Assembly: GCF_022808175.1 (NCBI RefSeq)
Contig: NZ_JALGBX010000011.1
Span: forward strand, 115,081 to 179,080
Reading direction: 5' to 3'
DNA length: 64,000 bases
Source of the DNA: Streptomyces sp. AP-93
Lineage (GTDB): Bacteria; Actinomycetota; Actinomycetes; Streptomycetales; Streptomycetaceae
Numbering within the stretch: the stretch's first letter is position 1; each line of letters starts with the position of its first letter. Under the pieces are notes generated by a model that made no database searches, was not told the origin of the DNA, and saw only the letters and a program-made list of their open reading frames with translations. The position numbers were made by a program, and so were the translations under genes. Positions 49,221 through 59,966 of this stretch are shown here, one piece after another.

Positions 49221-50450
49221 ATGGCAGTGACACCGATCGCGGGGGATGCCGGGTACGCCCGGTGGACCTTTCGTCTGCGTGTGTCGTCCACCGCTCTGGG
49301 CCTGCTCCTTGCGGAGTGGGACCGGTGCCGGTGGATCTGGAACGAGTGCTGCGCGAAGTCGAAGCAGACGCACCTTTGGAACAAGCGTCGACCCGATGGT
49401 GTGGACAAGCGGACGTGTGGTCCGGGGCAGCTCGACAAGATGCTGACCGAGGCCCGCAAGACGAACACCTGGCTTCGTGAGGGCTCAAGCGTTCCGCAGC
49501 AGCAGTTGATCCGGGATTTCGGGAAGTCCCGGGCGAAGGCGCAGAAGGACATCAAGGACCGTCTGCCGATGCGGCAGCGGGCGGGGATGCCCAAGTGGAA
49601 GAAGAAGCGCGAAACGCGCCCCTCGATGAACTACAACCGCAACGGCTTCCGTCTCAAGGGCGGGAAGCTGCACCTGGCGGGCGGAATCGCCCTGACGGTG
49701 GTGTGGTCGCGGGACCTTCCTGCCGACCCGTCCAGCGTGCGTGTCTGTCAGGACAGCGTCGGGCATTGGTACTGCTCCTTCGTCGTTCCCGCCGAGGTGC
49801 AGCCGCTCCCGGAGACGGGCGCGGTGATCGGGATCGACTGGGGTGTGAAGGAGACGGCGACCACCACATCCGACGACCACGATCTCCCGCACTCCGCGCA
49901 CGGCAAGACGGCCGCCGTCAGGCTCGCCCGCTATCAGCGAATGATGGCCCGCCGTAAGCCGCCAAAGGGCAAGCCCGGGTCGAAGGGCTACCAGCGGGCG
50001 AAGAAGCTGGCGGCGAAGCTGCACAAGAAGGTGGCCCGGCAGCGTCAGGACACCGGCCGCAAGTGGGCCAAGCGCGTGGTCCGCGACCATGATGCTCTGG
50101 CGGTGGAGGACTTCCGGCCGAAGTTCCTCGCCAAGTCCACCATGGCCCGCAAGGCGGCCGACGCGGCGATCTCCGCGACGAAGACGGCGCTGGTCGAGAT
50201 GGGCCGAAAGCACGGGCGGACCGTGTACCTGGTACACCCCGCGCACACCACCATGGACTGCGCGCAGTGCGGAGCGAGAACCAAGCACGCACTACCCCTC
50301 TCCGAACGAACGTATGCCTGCACCGTGTGCGGAGCCGTGTCCCCCAGGGACAAGAACTCCGCTCGCGTCATGCTGGTCCGGGCTGGTCTCAACCCGGCTG
50401 GTGCTGAGGGCGTAAGACCACCTGGGGTGCTGCCCCAAGTGGCTGCCTGA
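49221..50450 (+). CDS. tnpB: TnpB, RNA-guided endonuclease of an IS605-type element
   Basis: 409 aa. RuvC-like catalytic residues are in place: Asp in GAVIGIDWGVKET, Glu in HDALAVEDFRPKF, and Asp in VSPRDKNSARVML, with a zinc ribbon CAQCGART...CTVCGAV just before the last. So it looks nuclease-competent, unlike the dead TnpB-derived regulators. The N-terminal half (WTFRLRVSSTALGLLLAEWDRCRWIWNE, RPSMNYNRNGFRLKGGKLHL) is the DNA/RNA-binding part. Start ATG 49221. The reRNA (omega-RNA) should come from its 3' end and the right end. A stray homologue or reactivated element is possible. Confidence 0.92.
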   Translation: MAVTPIAGDAGYARWTFRLRVSSTALGLLLAEWDRCRWIWNECCAKSKQTHLWNKRRPDGVDKRTCGPGQLDKMLTEARKTNTWLREGSSVPQQQLIRDFGKSRAKAQKDIKDRLPMRQRAGMPKWKKKRETRPSMNYNRNGFRLKGGKLHLAGGIALTVVWSRDLPADPSSVRVCQDSVGHWYCSFVVPAEVQPLPETGAVIGIDWGVKETATTTSDDHDLPHSAHGKTAAVRLARYQRMMARRKPPKGKPGSKGYQRAKKLAAKLHKKVARQRQDTGRKWAKRVVRDHDALAVEDFRPKFLAKSTMARKAADAAISATKTALVEMGRKHGRTVYLVHPAHTTMDCAQCGARTKHALPLSERTYACTVCGAVSPRDKNSARVMLVRAGLNPAGAEGVRPPGVLPQVAA

Positions 50451-50516
50451 GCCAGAAATCCCCGATCAGCCCTGGAGGGTGAGGAATCCCCTCCCTTCAG
50501 GGAGGGGAGGATTCAA
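50370..50516 (+). ncRNA. Predicted omega-RNA scaffold of TnpB
   Basis: By analogy with ISDra2-type elements the guide RNA overlaps the 3' end of tnpB and stops at the right end. Here the right-end hairpin (50487-50508) and GGATTCAA tail would form the scaffold end, and the guide would be the next 16-20 bases, starting GGGATCTCC at 50517. The 5' limit is guessed. Confidence 0.5.
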
Positions 50517-50525
50517 GGGATCTCC

Positions 50526-50556
50526 TTGCCTTGACGTCGGCGTCAAGGATTACCGT
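50526..50556 (+). promoter_or_regulatory. MerR-type promoter: palindrome inside a 19-bp spacer
   Basis: TTGCCT at 50526-50531 and TACCGT at 50551-50556 are 19 bases apart, the over-long spacer typical of MerR-controlled promoters. Between them lies the palindrome CCTTGACG-TCGG-CGTCAAGG (50529-50548). Serves the merR gene starting 50564. Confidence 0.78.
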
Positions 50557-50563
50557 CGGGGCC

Positions 50564-50941
50564 ATGCGAATCGGCGAACTGGCCGAGCGTGCGGGCACCA
50601 GCACCCGGACGCTCAGGTACTACGAGTCGCGGGGACTGCTGCCCGCGCGGCGCGACGGCAACGGCTACCGCACCTACGACGAGGAAGACCTGCGGCTGCT
50701 GCGCCAGATCCGCACGCTCCAGGACTTCGGCTTCGACCTGGAGGAGACCCGCCCGTTCGTGGAATGCCTGCGCGCCGGGCACCCGTCCGGCGACTCCTGC
50801 CCGGCCTCGCTGGCCGTCTACCGGCGCAAGCTCACCGAGCTGGACGGCCTGATCGGCCGCCTCGGCGACGTACGCGACCAGGTGGCGGGCCAGCTCGCCG
50901 AAGCCGAAGCGGCACAGCCCAGATGTGAGATGACCGGCTGA
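50564..50941 (+). CDS. MerR-family transcriptional regulator
   Basis: 125 aa. MRIGELAERAGTSTRTLRYYESRGLLPARRDGNGYRTYDEEDLRLLRQI is the MerR HTH-wing; a dimerisation helix follows (LDGLIGRLGDVRDQVAGQLAEAEA). Cysteines occur at FVECLRAG and DSCPASL plus one near the end (PRCEM), so metal or redox sensing is possible. Overlaps no gene; the thioredoxin gene starts 28 bases later, so it probably controls its own operon, including trx. Confidence 0.9.
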   Translation: MRIGELAERAGTSTRTLRYYESRGLLPARRDGNGYRTYDEEDLRLLRQIRTLQDFGFDLEETRPFVECLRAGHPSGDSCPASLAVYRRKLTELDGLIGRLGDVRDQVAGQLAEAEAAQPRCEMTG

Positions 50942-50968
50942 CCCGGTCCGGACGAGAGGGGAAACACG

Positions 50969-51325
50969 ATGAAGGCCCACGGTGTGGCCGAAGTGACCGA
51001 CGCGGACTTCGAGCGGGAGGTGCTCGCCGAGCGCGGCCGGCCCGTCCTGGTGGAGTTCACCGCCGACTGGTGCGGCCCCTGCCGCCAGCTCGCACCCGTC
51101 CTGTCCGCCGTCGCCGCGGAAGAGGCCGACCGCCTCAAGGTCGTCCAGATCGACGCGGACACCAACCCCGGCACGGTCGTGCGCCACGGGGTGCTGTCCA
51201 TGCCGACCCTGCTCGTCTTCCGCGACGGCGAACCCGTCCTGCAGCTGGTCGGAGCCCGCGCCAAGCGCAGGCTCCTCCAGGAGCTGGAAGGGGTGCTCGG
51301 GGCTACCGCCGCGGCGTCGGGCTGA
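50969..51325 (+). CDS. Thioredoxin
   Basis: 118 aa. Active site FTADWCGPCRQLAP is intact, with cis-Pro in SMPTLLVF. General protein disulfide reductant in the cytoplasm. Co-transcribed with the MerR gene upstream, an arrangement that suggests redox or electrophile control. Its last 23 bases overlap the stop end of glgB on the opposite strand. Confidence 0.94.
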   Translation: MKAHGVAEVTDADFEREVLAERGRPVLVEFTADWCGPCRQLAPVLSAVAAEEADRLKVVQIDADTNPGTVVRHGVLSMPTLLVFRDGEPVLQLVGARAKRRLLQELEGVLGATAAASG

Positions 51326-53627
51326 GCCAGAGGGTCGCCAAGGGCGGGAGGGTCAGGCGCAGGCTTGCCGCACGGCCCTGCGCGGGTACCGTTTCGGGGC
51401 GCAGCGGCTGGGTGTGGTGGACGCCGCTGCCGCCGTAGAGCTGCTGGTCGGTGTTGAACACCTCCCGCCACAGCGGGACCTCCTCCGGGACACCGATCCG
51501 GTACGCGTGCCGGACCACCGGAGAGAAGTTGGAGACGCACAGCAGCTGCGAGCCGTCCTGGGCGAAGCGCAGGAAGGCGAAGACGTTGTCCTCCGCCGCG
51601 TCCGCCTCCACCCACGCGAACCCCTCGGGCACCGTGTCCCGCTCCCACAGGGCCGGAGCCGCCCGGTAGGTGCGGTTCAGGTCGCCCACGAGGCTGCGTA
51701 CGCCCCGGTGGTCACCGGCCGCCGCGTACGAGGAGTCCAGCAGCCACCAGTCCGGGCCGTACGTCTCGGACCACTCCGAGCCCTGGGCGAACTCCTGCCC
51801 CATGAAGAGCAGCTGCTTGCCCGGGTGGGCCCACATGAAGCCCAGGTACGCGCGGTGTATGGCCCGCTGCTGCCACCAGTCCCCGGGCATCTTCGACACC
51901 AGCGACCGCTTGCCGTGCACCACCTCGTCGTGCGAGATGGGCAGCACGTAGTTCTCGCTGAACGCGTAGATCATTCCGAAGGTCATGTCGTGGTGGTGGT
52001 ACTTGCGGTGCACCGGGTCCTTCGACGCGTAGCGCAGCGTGTCGTGCATCCAGCCCATGTTCCACTTCAGGCCGAAGCCGAGCCCGCCCGCGTCGGTCGG
52101 CTGCGTGACGCCCGGCCACGCCGTGGACTCCTCGGCGATCGTCACCACGCCCGGGCAGCGCCGGTAGACGGTGGCGTTCATCTCCTGGAGCATCGCCACC
52201 GCGTCCGGGTTGTCCCGCCCGCCGTGCTCGTTGGGCGTCCACTCGCCCTCGCTGCGCGAGTAGTCGAGGTAGAGCATCGAGGCCACCGCGTCCACGCGCA
52301 GCCCGTCCACGTGGAACTCCTGGCACCAGTACACGGCGTTGGCGACGAGGAAGTTCCGCACCTCCCGGCGCCCGTAGTCGAACTCCAGCGTCCCCCAGTC
52401 CGGGTGCGCGGCCCGCCGCGGATCGGGGTGCTCGTACAGCGGCCGCCCGTCGAACTCGGCGAGCGCCCAGTCGTCGCGCGGGAAGTGCGCCGGCACCCAG
52501 TCGACGATCACCCCGATCCCGGCCCGGTGCAGCGAGTCCACCAGGAAGCGGAAGTCGTCCGGGGTGCCCATCCGGGAGGTCGGCGCGTAGAACCCGGTGA
52601 CCTGATAGCCCCAGGAGCCGCCGAAGGGGTGCTCGGCGACCGGCATGAACTCCACGTGGGTGAAGCCGAGCTCCGTCACGTACGCGGGCAGCTGCTCGGC
52701 CAGCTGCCGGTAGGAGAGCCCCGGCCGCCAGGACGCCAGGTGCAGCTCGTACACCGAGAAGGGGGCCTGGTGAGGCGGGCGCTCCCCGCGCTTGCCCATC
52801 CACTCCGCGTCCTGCCAGAGGTAGGAGGAGGCCGTCACCACCGAGGCGTTGGCCGGCGGGACCTCGGCGTGCTTCGCCATCGGGTCGGCGCGCAGGGTGT
52901 GCGAGCCGTCCGGGCGGGTGATGTCGTACTTGTACAGGGCGCCCTCGCCGACGCCGGGCAGGAACAGCTCCCACACGCCGGTCGCCCCGAGCGAGCGCAT
53001 CGGGTAGGCGACCGAGTCCCAGTACGAGAAGTCCCCGCTGACCCGCACGCCCTGCGCGTTCGGCGCCCACACCGTGAACCGGGTGCCCGCCACGCCCTGG
53101 TGCTCCATCGGCTCCGAGCCGAGCGCCGTCCACAGCTCCTCGTGCCGGCCCTCGCCGATCAGGTGCAGGTCGAGCTCGCCGAGCGCGGGCAGGAACCGGT
53201 AGGGGTCGTGGACCTCCACCTCGTCGCTGTCGTACGTCACCAGCAGCCGGTAGTCCGGCACCCCGGTCAGCGGCAGCAGCCCGGCGAACAGCCCGTCGCC
53301 CTCGTCCAGGAGCTCGGCCCGCAGCCCCTTGGCGACGATGGTGACCGCCTTCGCGTGCGGACGCAGCACCCGGAAGGACACCCCGCCCCGCTGGGTACGG
53401 GCCCCGAGTACCCCGTGCGGATCGTGGTGGCGGCCCTCCAGCAGCCGGGCCCGCTCCTCGGCGCCCAGCGCCGGCACCGGCCGGACCCCGCGCGCCGGGG
53501 CGGCCCGCCGGGCCCTGGGGGCCCGGGGCTTCTTCACGCTCGGTTCGGCGGAGGTGCCGGCGGCATCGCCGACGGCGGTCTTGGCTTCGTCGCGGACGGT
53601 CGGTGACGGCTGTCGTGCGGCGCTCAC
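51303..53627 (-). CDS. glgB: 1,4-alpha-glucan branching enzyme
   Basis: 774 aa from GTG 53627 (GAGGAGG upstream). An extra N-terminal stretch of about 60 Ala/Pro/Arg residues precedes CBM48-like modules. The GH13 catalytic parts are complete: DWVPAHFPRDDWAL, VDGLRVDAVASMLYLDY (nucleophile Asp), TIAEESTAWPGVTQP (acid/base Glu) and LPISHDEVVHGKRSL (transition-state Asp). Adds alpha-1,6 branches to the linear glucan made by GlgE. Overlaps the maltokinase stop by four bases, so the two are translated together. Confidence 0.94.
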   Translation of the reverse strand: MSAARQPSPTVRDEAKTAVGDAAGTSAEPSVKKPRAPRARRAAPARGVRPVPALGAEERARLLEGRHHDPHGVLGARTQRGGVSFRVLRPHAKAVTIVAKGLRAELLDEGDGLFAGLLPLTGVPDYRLLVTYDSDEVEVHDPYRFLPALGELDLHLIGEGRHEELWTALGSEPMEHQGVAGTRFTVWAPNAQGVRVSGDFSYWDSVAYPMRSLGATGVWELFLPGVGEGALYKYDITRPDGSHTLRADPMAKHAEVPPANASVVTASSYLWQDAEWMGKRGERPPHQAPFSVYELHLASWRPGLSYRQLAEQLPAYVTELGFTHVEFMPVAEHPFGGSWGYQVTGFYAPTSRMGTPDDFRFLVDSLHRAGIGVIVDWVPAHFPRDDWALAEFDGRPLYEHPDPRRAAHPDWGTLEFDYGRREVRNFLVANAVYWCQEFHVDGLRVDAVASMLYLDYSRSEGEWTPNEHGGRDNPDAVAMLQEMNATVYRRCPGVVTIAEESTAWPGVTQPTDAGGLGFGLKWNMGWMHDTLRYASKDPVHRKYHHHDMTFGMIYAFSENYVLPISHDEVVHGKRSLVSKMPGDWWQQRAIHRAYLGFMWAHPGKQLLFMGQEFAQGSEWSETYGPDWWLLDSSYAAAGDHRGVRSLVGDLNRTYRAAPALWERDTVPEGFAWVEADAAEDNVFAFLRFAQDGSQLLCVSNFSPVVRHAYRIGVPEEVPLWREVFNTDQQLYGGSGVHHTQPLRPETVPAQGRAASLRLTLPPLATLWLSPTPRR

Positions 53628-55072
53628 GCGAGCGGCCTCCTCGGGGGCTTCGGGTGGTGGGGGGTGGTGGATCCGGGGACGGGGGGATGCGTGCGGTGGG
53701 AGGGGGGACGCTGCGGCTCGGACAGCCGCCGGATCGCCGCCATCGGCACGTGCAGCCAGTCGGGCCGGTGCCGGGACTCGTAGCGGGCCTCGTACACCGC
53801 CTTGTCGGTCTCGTAGGCGCGCAGCAGTACGGGGTCCTCGCGCGGGTCCCGGCCGGTCGTGCGGGCGTAGCCCTCGCAGAAGGCGGCCCGGCAGTCGTCC
53901 GCCCAGGCGGGGGCGAACGGCCGGTGCGAGCGGGCCGCGTAGTCGAAGGAGCGCAGTATCCCGGCGATGTCACGGACCGCCGGTTCGGGGCGGCGCCGGT
54001 CGGCCAGCGGACGGGCCGGCTCGCCCTCGAAGTCGATCAGTGCCCAGCTGCCGTCGGCGGTGCGCAGGGTCTGGCCCAGGTGCAGGTCCCCGTGGATCCG
54101 CTGGGCGGGCACCCCGGTCCCGCGGGAGGCGGCCAGCGCGTCGAAGGCCCCGCGCAGCCCCGCCTCGTAGGGCCGCAGGGCCGGTACCTCGCGGGCGGTG
54201 GCGGCGAGCCGGGCCGTCATCCCGGCGGCCAGCCGGGCCGTCTGCTCCGGGTCCAGCGCGACGGTGGGCAGGGCCCCGGCCAGCGCGCTGTGCACCTCGG
54301 CGGTGGCCCGGCCCAGCGCGTGCGCCTCGGCGGTGAAGTCGGCGCCGGCGCGCAGCCGGTGCAGCGCGAGCTGCCAGCCGTCGTCGGAGCCGCGCAGGTA
54401 CGGCTGGAGCACGCCCAGGGTCAGCGGTTCGGAGCCGGGCAGCTCGGCCTCGTACCAGGCGACAGGCGCGGGCACCCGGGCGCAGCCGGCCGCGGCCAGC
54501 GCCCGGGGCAGCTCCAGGTCGGGATTGACCCCGGGGCCGACCCGTCTGAAGACCTTCAGGATGTACGAATCCCCGTAGATCAGCGAGGAGTTGGTCTGCT
54601 CCGCGGACAGTGGCCGGGGGGTGGGTGCCTCGGGGATCACGGCGGCCGGATCCCGGTCGAAGCGCAGCGGGCCCAGGGTGCCGGGGGAGCGCAGCCGCTC
54701 CAGCAGCAGCGAGGCGAGCCGCGGATCGCCCAGCCCCTCGTAGACCGACTGGCCGGCGTACGGGCCCTGCTCGGCGCGGCCGATCAGCGCGGGCGCGAGG
54801 GCCGGCGGCAGCGGGCTCGGGCGGATGCCGAGCAGGAGCTGGTAGCAGTCCCCGTCCACGTCCAGCAGCAGGTGCAGCAGCCCGGGGGCGGACCCGGGCG
54901 GGAGCAGTTCGGCCGCCGAGATGGTCCTGAGCCGCCCGATGGCGCGGCCCTTGCCCGCGAACCAGCGCTGCGCGGGCAGCCAGGCCCGCAGCATGGGCTC
55001 CAGCGGGCCGAGCCCGGGCCCGGCGGCCCGGTCGGCGGTGAGCCGATCCCGGGCGGATGCAGCCTCCGACAT
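53624..55072 (-). CDS. mak: Maltokinase (Pep2/Mak)
   Basis: 482 aa from ATG 55072 (GGAAAGGAC upstream). The N-terminal cap (LEPMLRAWLPAQRWFAGKGRAIGRL) is typical of Mak; the kinase lobe has RIHGDLHLGQTLRTADGSWALIDFEGEPARPLADRR, i.e. the HGDLHxGQ catalytic loop and DFEG metal site. Makes maltose-1-phosphate from maltose and ATP, the substrate of GlgE. Its C-terminal tail is Pro/His-rich (PSHRTHPPVPGSTTPHHPKPP). Lies between treS and glgB in the operon. Confidence 0.92.
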   Translation of the reverse strand: MSEAASARDRLTADRAAGPGLGPLEPMLRAWLPAQRWFAGKGRAIGRLRTISAAELLPPGSAPGLLHLLLDVDGDCYQLLLGIRPSPLPPALAPALIGRAEQGPYAGQSVYEGLGDPRLASLLLERLRSPGTLGPLRFDRDPAAVIPEAPTPRPLSAEQTNSSLIYGDSYILKVFRRVGPGVNPDLELPRALAAAGCARVPAPVAWYEAELPGSEPLTLGVLQPYLRGSDDGWQLALHRLRAGADFTAEAHALGRATAEVHSALAGALPTVALDPEQTARLAAGMTARLAATAREVPALRPYEAGLRGAFDALAASRGTGVPAQRIHGDLHLGQTLRTADGSWALIDFEGEPARPLADRRRPEPAVRDIAGILRSFDYAARSHRPFAPAWADDCRAAFCEGYARTTGRDPREDPVLLRAYETDKAVYEARYESRHRPDWLHVPMAAIRRLSEPQRPPSHRTHPPVPGSTTPHHPKPPRRPLA

Positions 55073-55179
55073 GGCGTCGCGTCCTTTCCCCGGGCCGTCA
55101 AAGAATGCGCAGAGTGTCCCGGATCGCGGTGTGTGCTTCTCCGGTGTGAGCGAGTGTCGGGTCAGAAAGGTCCGTACAG

Positions 55180-55208
55180 GGGCGGGCGATTGACCCATTC
55201 GCCCGCCC
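55180..55208. terminator. Hairpin between treS and mak
   Basis: GGGCGGGCGA / TCGCCCGCCC, perfect 10-bp arms with a 9-nt loop in the 181-bp gap after treS. May reduce read-through so that mak-glgB have a separate promoter just downstream. Confidence 0.65.
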
Positions 55209-55253
55209 TCGTGCACCTCGTGCGGCTCGTGCGTCGTCACTGCGAGCGGAACG

Positions 55254-58957
<3,704 letters not shown>

Positions 58958-59252
58958 GATGGGATCACCTGGGGGCAGTTCGCAGGGCTCGGTGACAACA
59001 GGCCAGCCGGCATGGCGGCTGGTAGTGCACGCTCTGTTCGCTCTGTTTCTAGCTGCTCGGAAGACGGCTGGGCTGCGGGCATGGCCGCTCCTGTCCGCGT
59101 TCACTCGGGTGGCGGGAGAGGTCGGGGGGAGGGTGCGCCGTGCGCGTACCCGGGGAGCCCTTCCCACTCCAGCCCCGCCCATGCCGTGTGTTCGGTTAAC
59201 TACTCGTACGTAGTGGAACGCCTGCCCGGACAACCCGGCCCGACACCCACTC
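58958..59252. other. Upstream region of glgE, shared with the divergent zinc-ribbon gene
   Basis: 295 bp without a gene. The inverted pair ACTAC TCGTAC GTAGT lies at 59199-59214, 40-50 bp from the divergent start, and TCTGTTCGCTCTG at about 59034-59046 is a short direct repeat. A promoter for the glgE operon must be here; nothing else stands out. Confidence 0.45.
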
Positions 59253-59789
59253 ATGCTCCGTCAACTCGGATGGGACTACCGGATGTCCACCTCTCCACTG
59301 TTCCGCTACACGGGACCGCCGGAACTGGCCGAAGCCGTACGGCCCGAAGCGCGCGGGCGGGCCGTACGCACGGCGGCGGACCTGGAGGGCGACCCGGGCG
59401 AGCCGCACACGTACGTGGTGGACGCCTCGGGCGTGCTCCGCATCGCCCCGCGCCGCAGCGAGCACGTCGCCTGCGCGGGCGGCGCCCCCGTCCGCGCGGC
59501 GGGCGAGATCAGCTTCACGCGGGATCCGGCGACCGGCTGGACGGCCGTGGAGGTGAGCAACCTGTCCACCGGCTACTGCCCCGACCTGACGGCCTGGCCG
59601 GCCGTCGCCGCGGCCCTGGACCGGGCGGACATCCGCCACCCGGCGGCCTTCACCCACGCGGTGGTCTTCCGCCGGTGCAGCTCCTGCGGCGAGTGCAACG
59701 TGGTCCGCGACGACTGGTTCGTGTGCGTCTTCTGCGACAGCGAACTCCCGCCGCAATGGAACGTGGACGCGGGGCCGGGCCCCACGTGA
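59253..59789 (+). CDS. Conserved protein with C-terminal zinc ribbon
   Basis: 178 aa if the ATG at 59253 is used; ATG 59283 (MSTSPLFRYTGPPELAEAV) gives 168 aa and is the other candidate. The end contains FRRCSSCGECNVVRDDWFVCVFCDSELP, with two CxxC pairs (a possible zinc ribbon). The middle is alpha/beta (GRAVRTAADLEGDPGEPHTYVVDASGVLRIAP). A homologue between glgE and glgP in other Streptomyces is not recalled with certainty. Function unknown; perhaps regulatory given its place opposite glgE. Confidence 0.72.
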   Translation: MLRQLGWDYRMSTSPLFRYTGPPELAEAVRPEARGRAVRTAADLEGDPGEPHTYVVDASGVLRIAPRRSEHVACAGGAPVRAAGEISFTRDPATGWTAVEVSNLSTGYCPDLTAWPAVAAALDRADIRHPAAFTHAVVFRRCSSCGECNVVRDDWFVCVFCDSELPPQWNVDAGPGPT

Positions 59790-59966
59790 CCCCGGGGTGC
59801 CAACGGACCGGGCCGCGCGAGCAGTCGGCGCCGGCGCCCGGTGGAGGCGCGCTGGAGGCGCCATGGCCGGGCGGGGCGGTCGCCGCTAGCCTTCCGGGGG
59901 TGACGCTCGCGGTGCACAGCGTGGTGCGGCCGCTCCGATCCGTAATCCCCTGCGAAGGTGGAACGC

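Larger units (their letters stand above)
49075..50516 (+). mobile_element. IS200/IS605-type element carrying only tnpB
   Basis: Both ends carry a hairpin with an identical TTCA loop and AGGA after it: CCCCGGCC TTCA GGCCGGGG at 49096-49115 and CCCCTCCC TTCA GGGAGGGG at 50488-50507. The right end reads GGATTCAA, matching a TCAA-type cleavage site. There is no tnpA, so movement would need a transposase in trans. The left tip cannot be fixed; 49075 is an estimate. Not part of the syntenic backbone as I recall it. Confidence 0.75.

Noticed and set aside
49221..50450. TnpB as a nuclease-dead TldR-like repressor
   Set aside because: All three acidic RuvC positions and the zinc ribbon appear intact.
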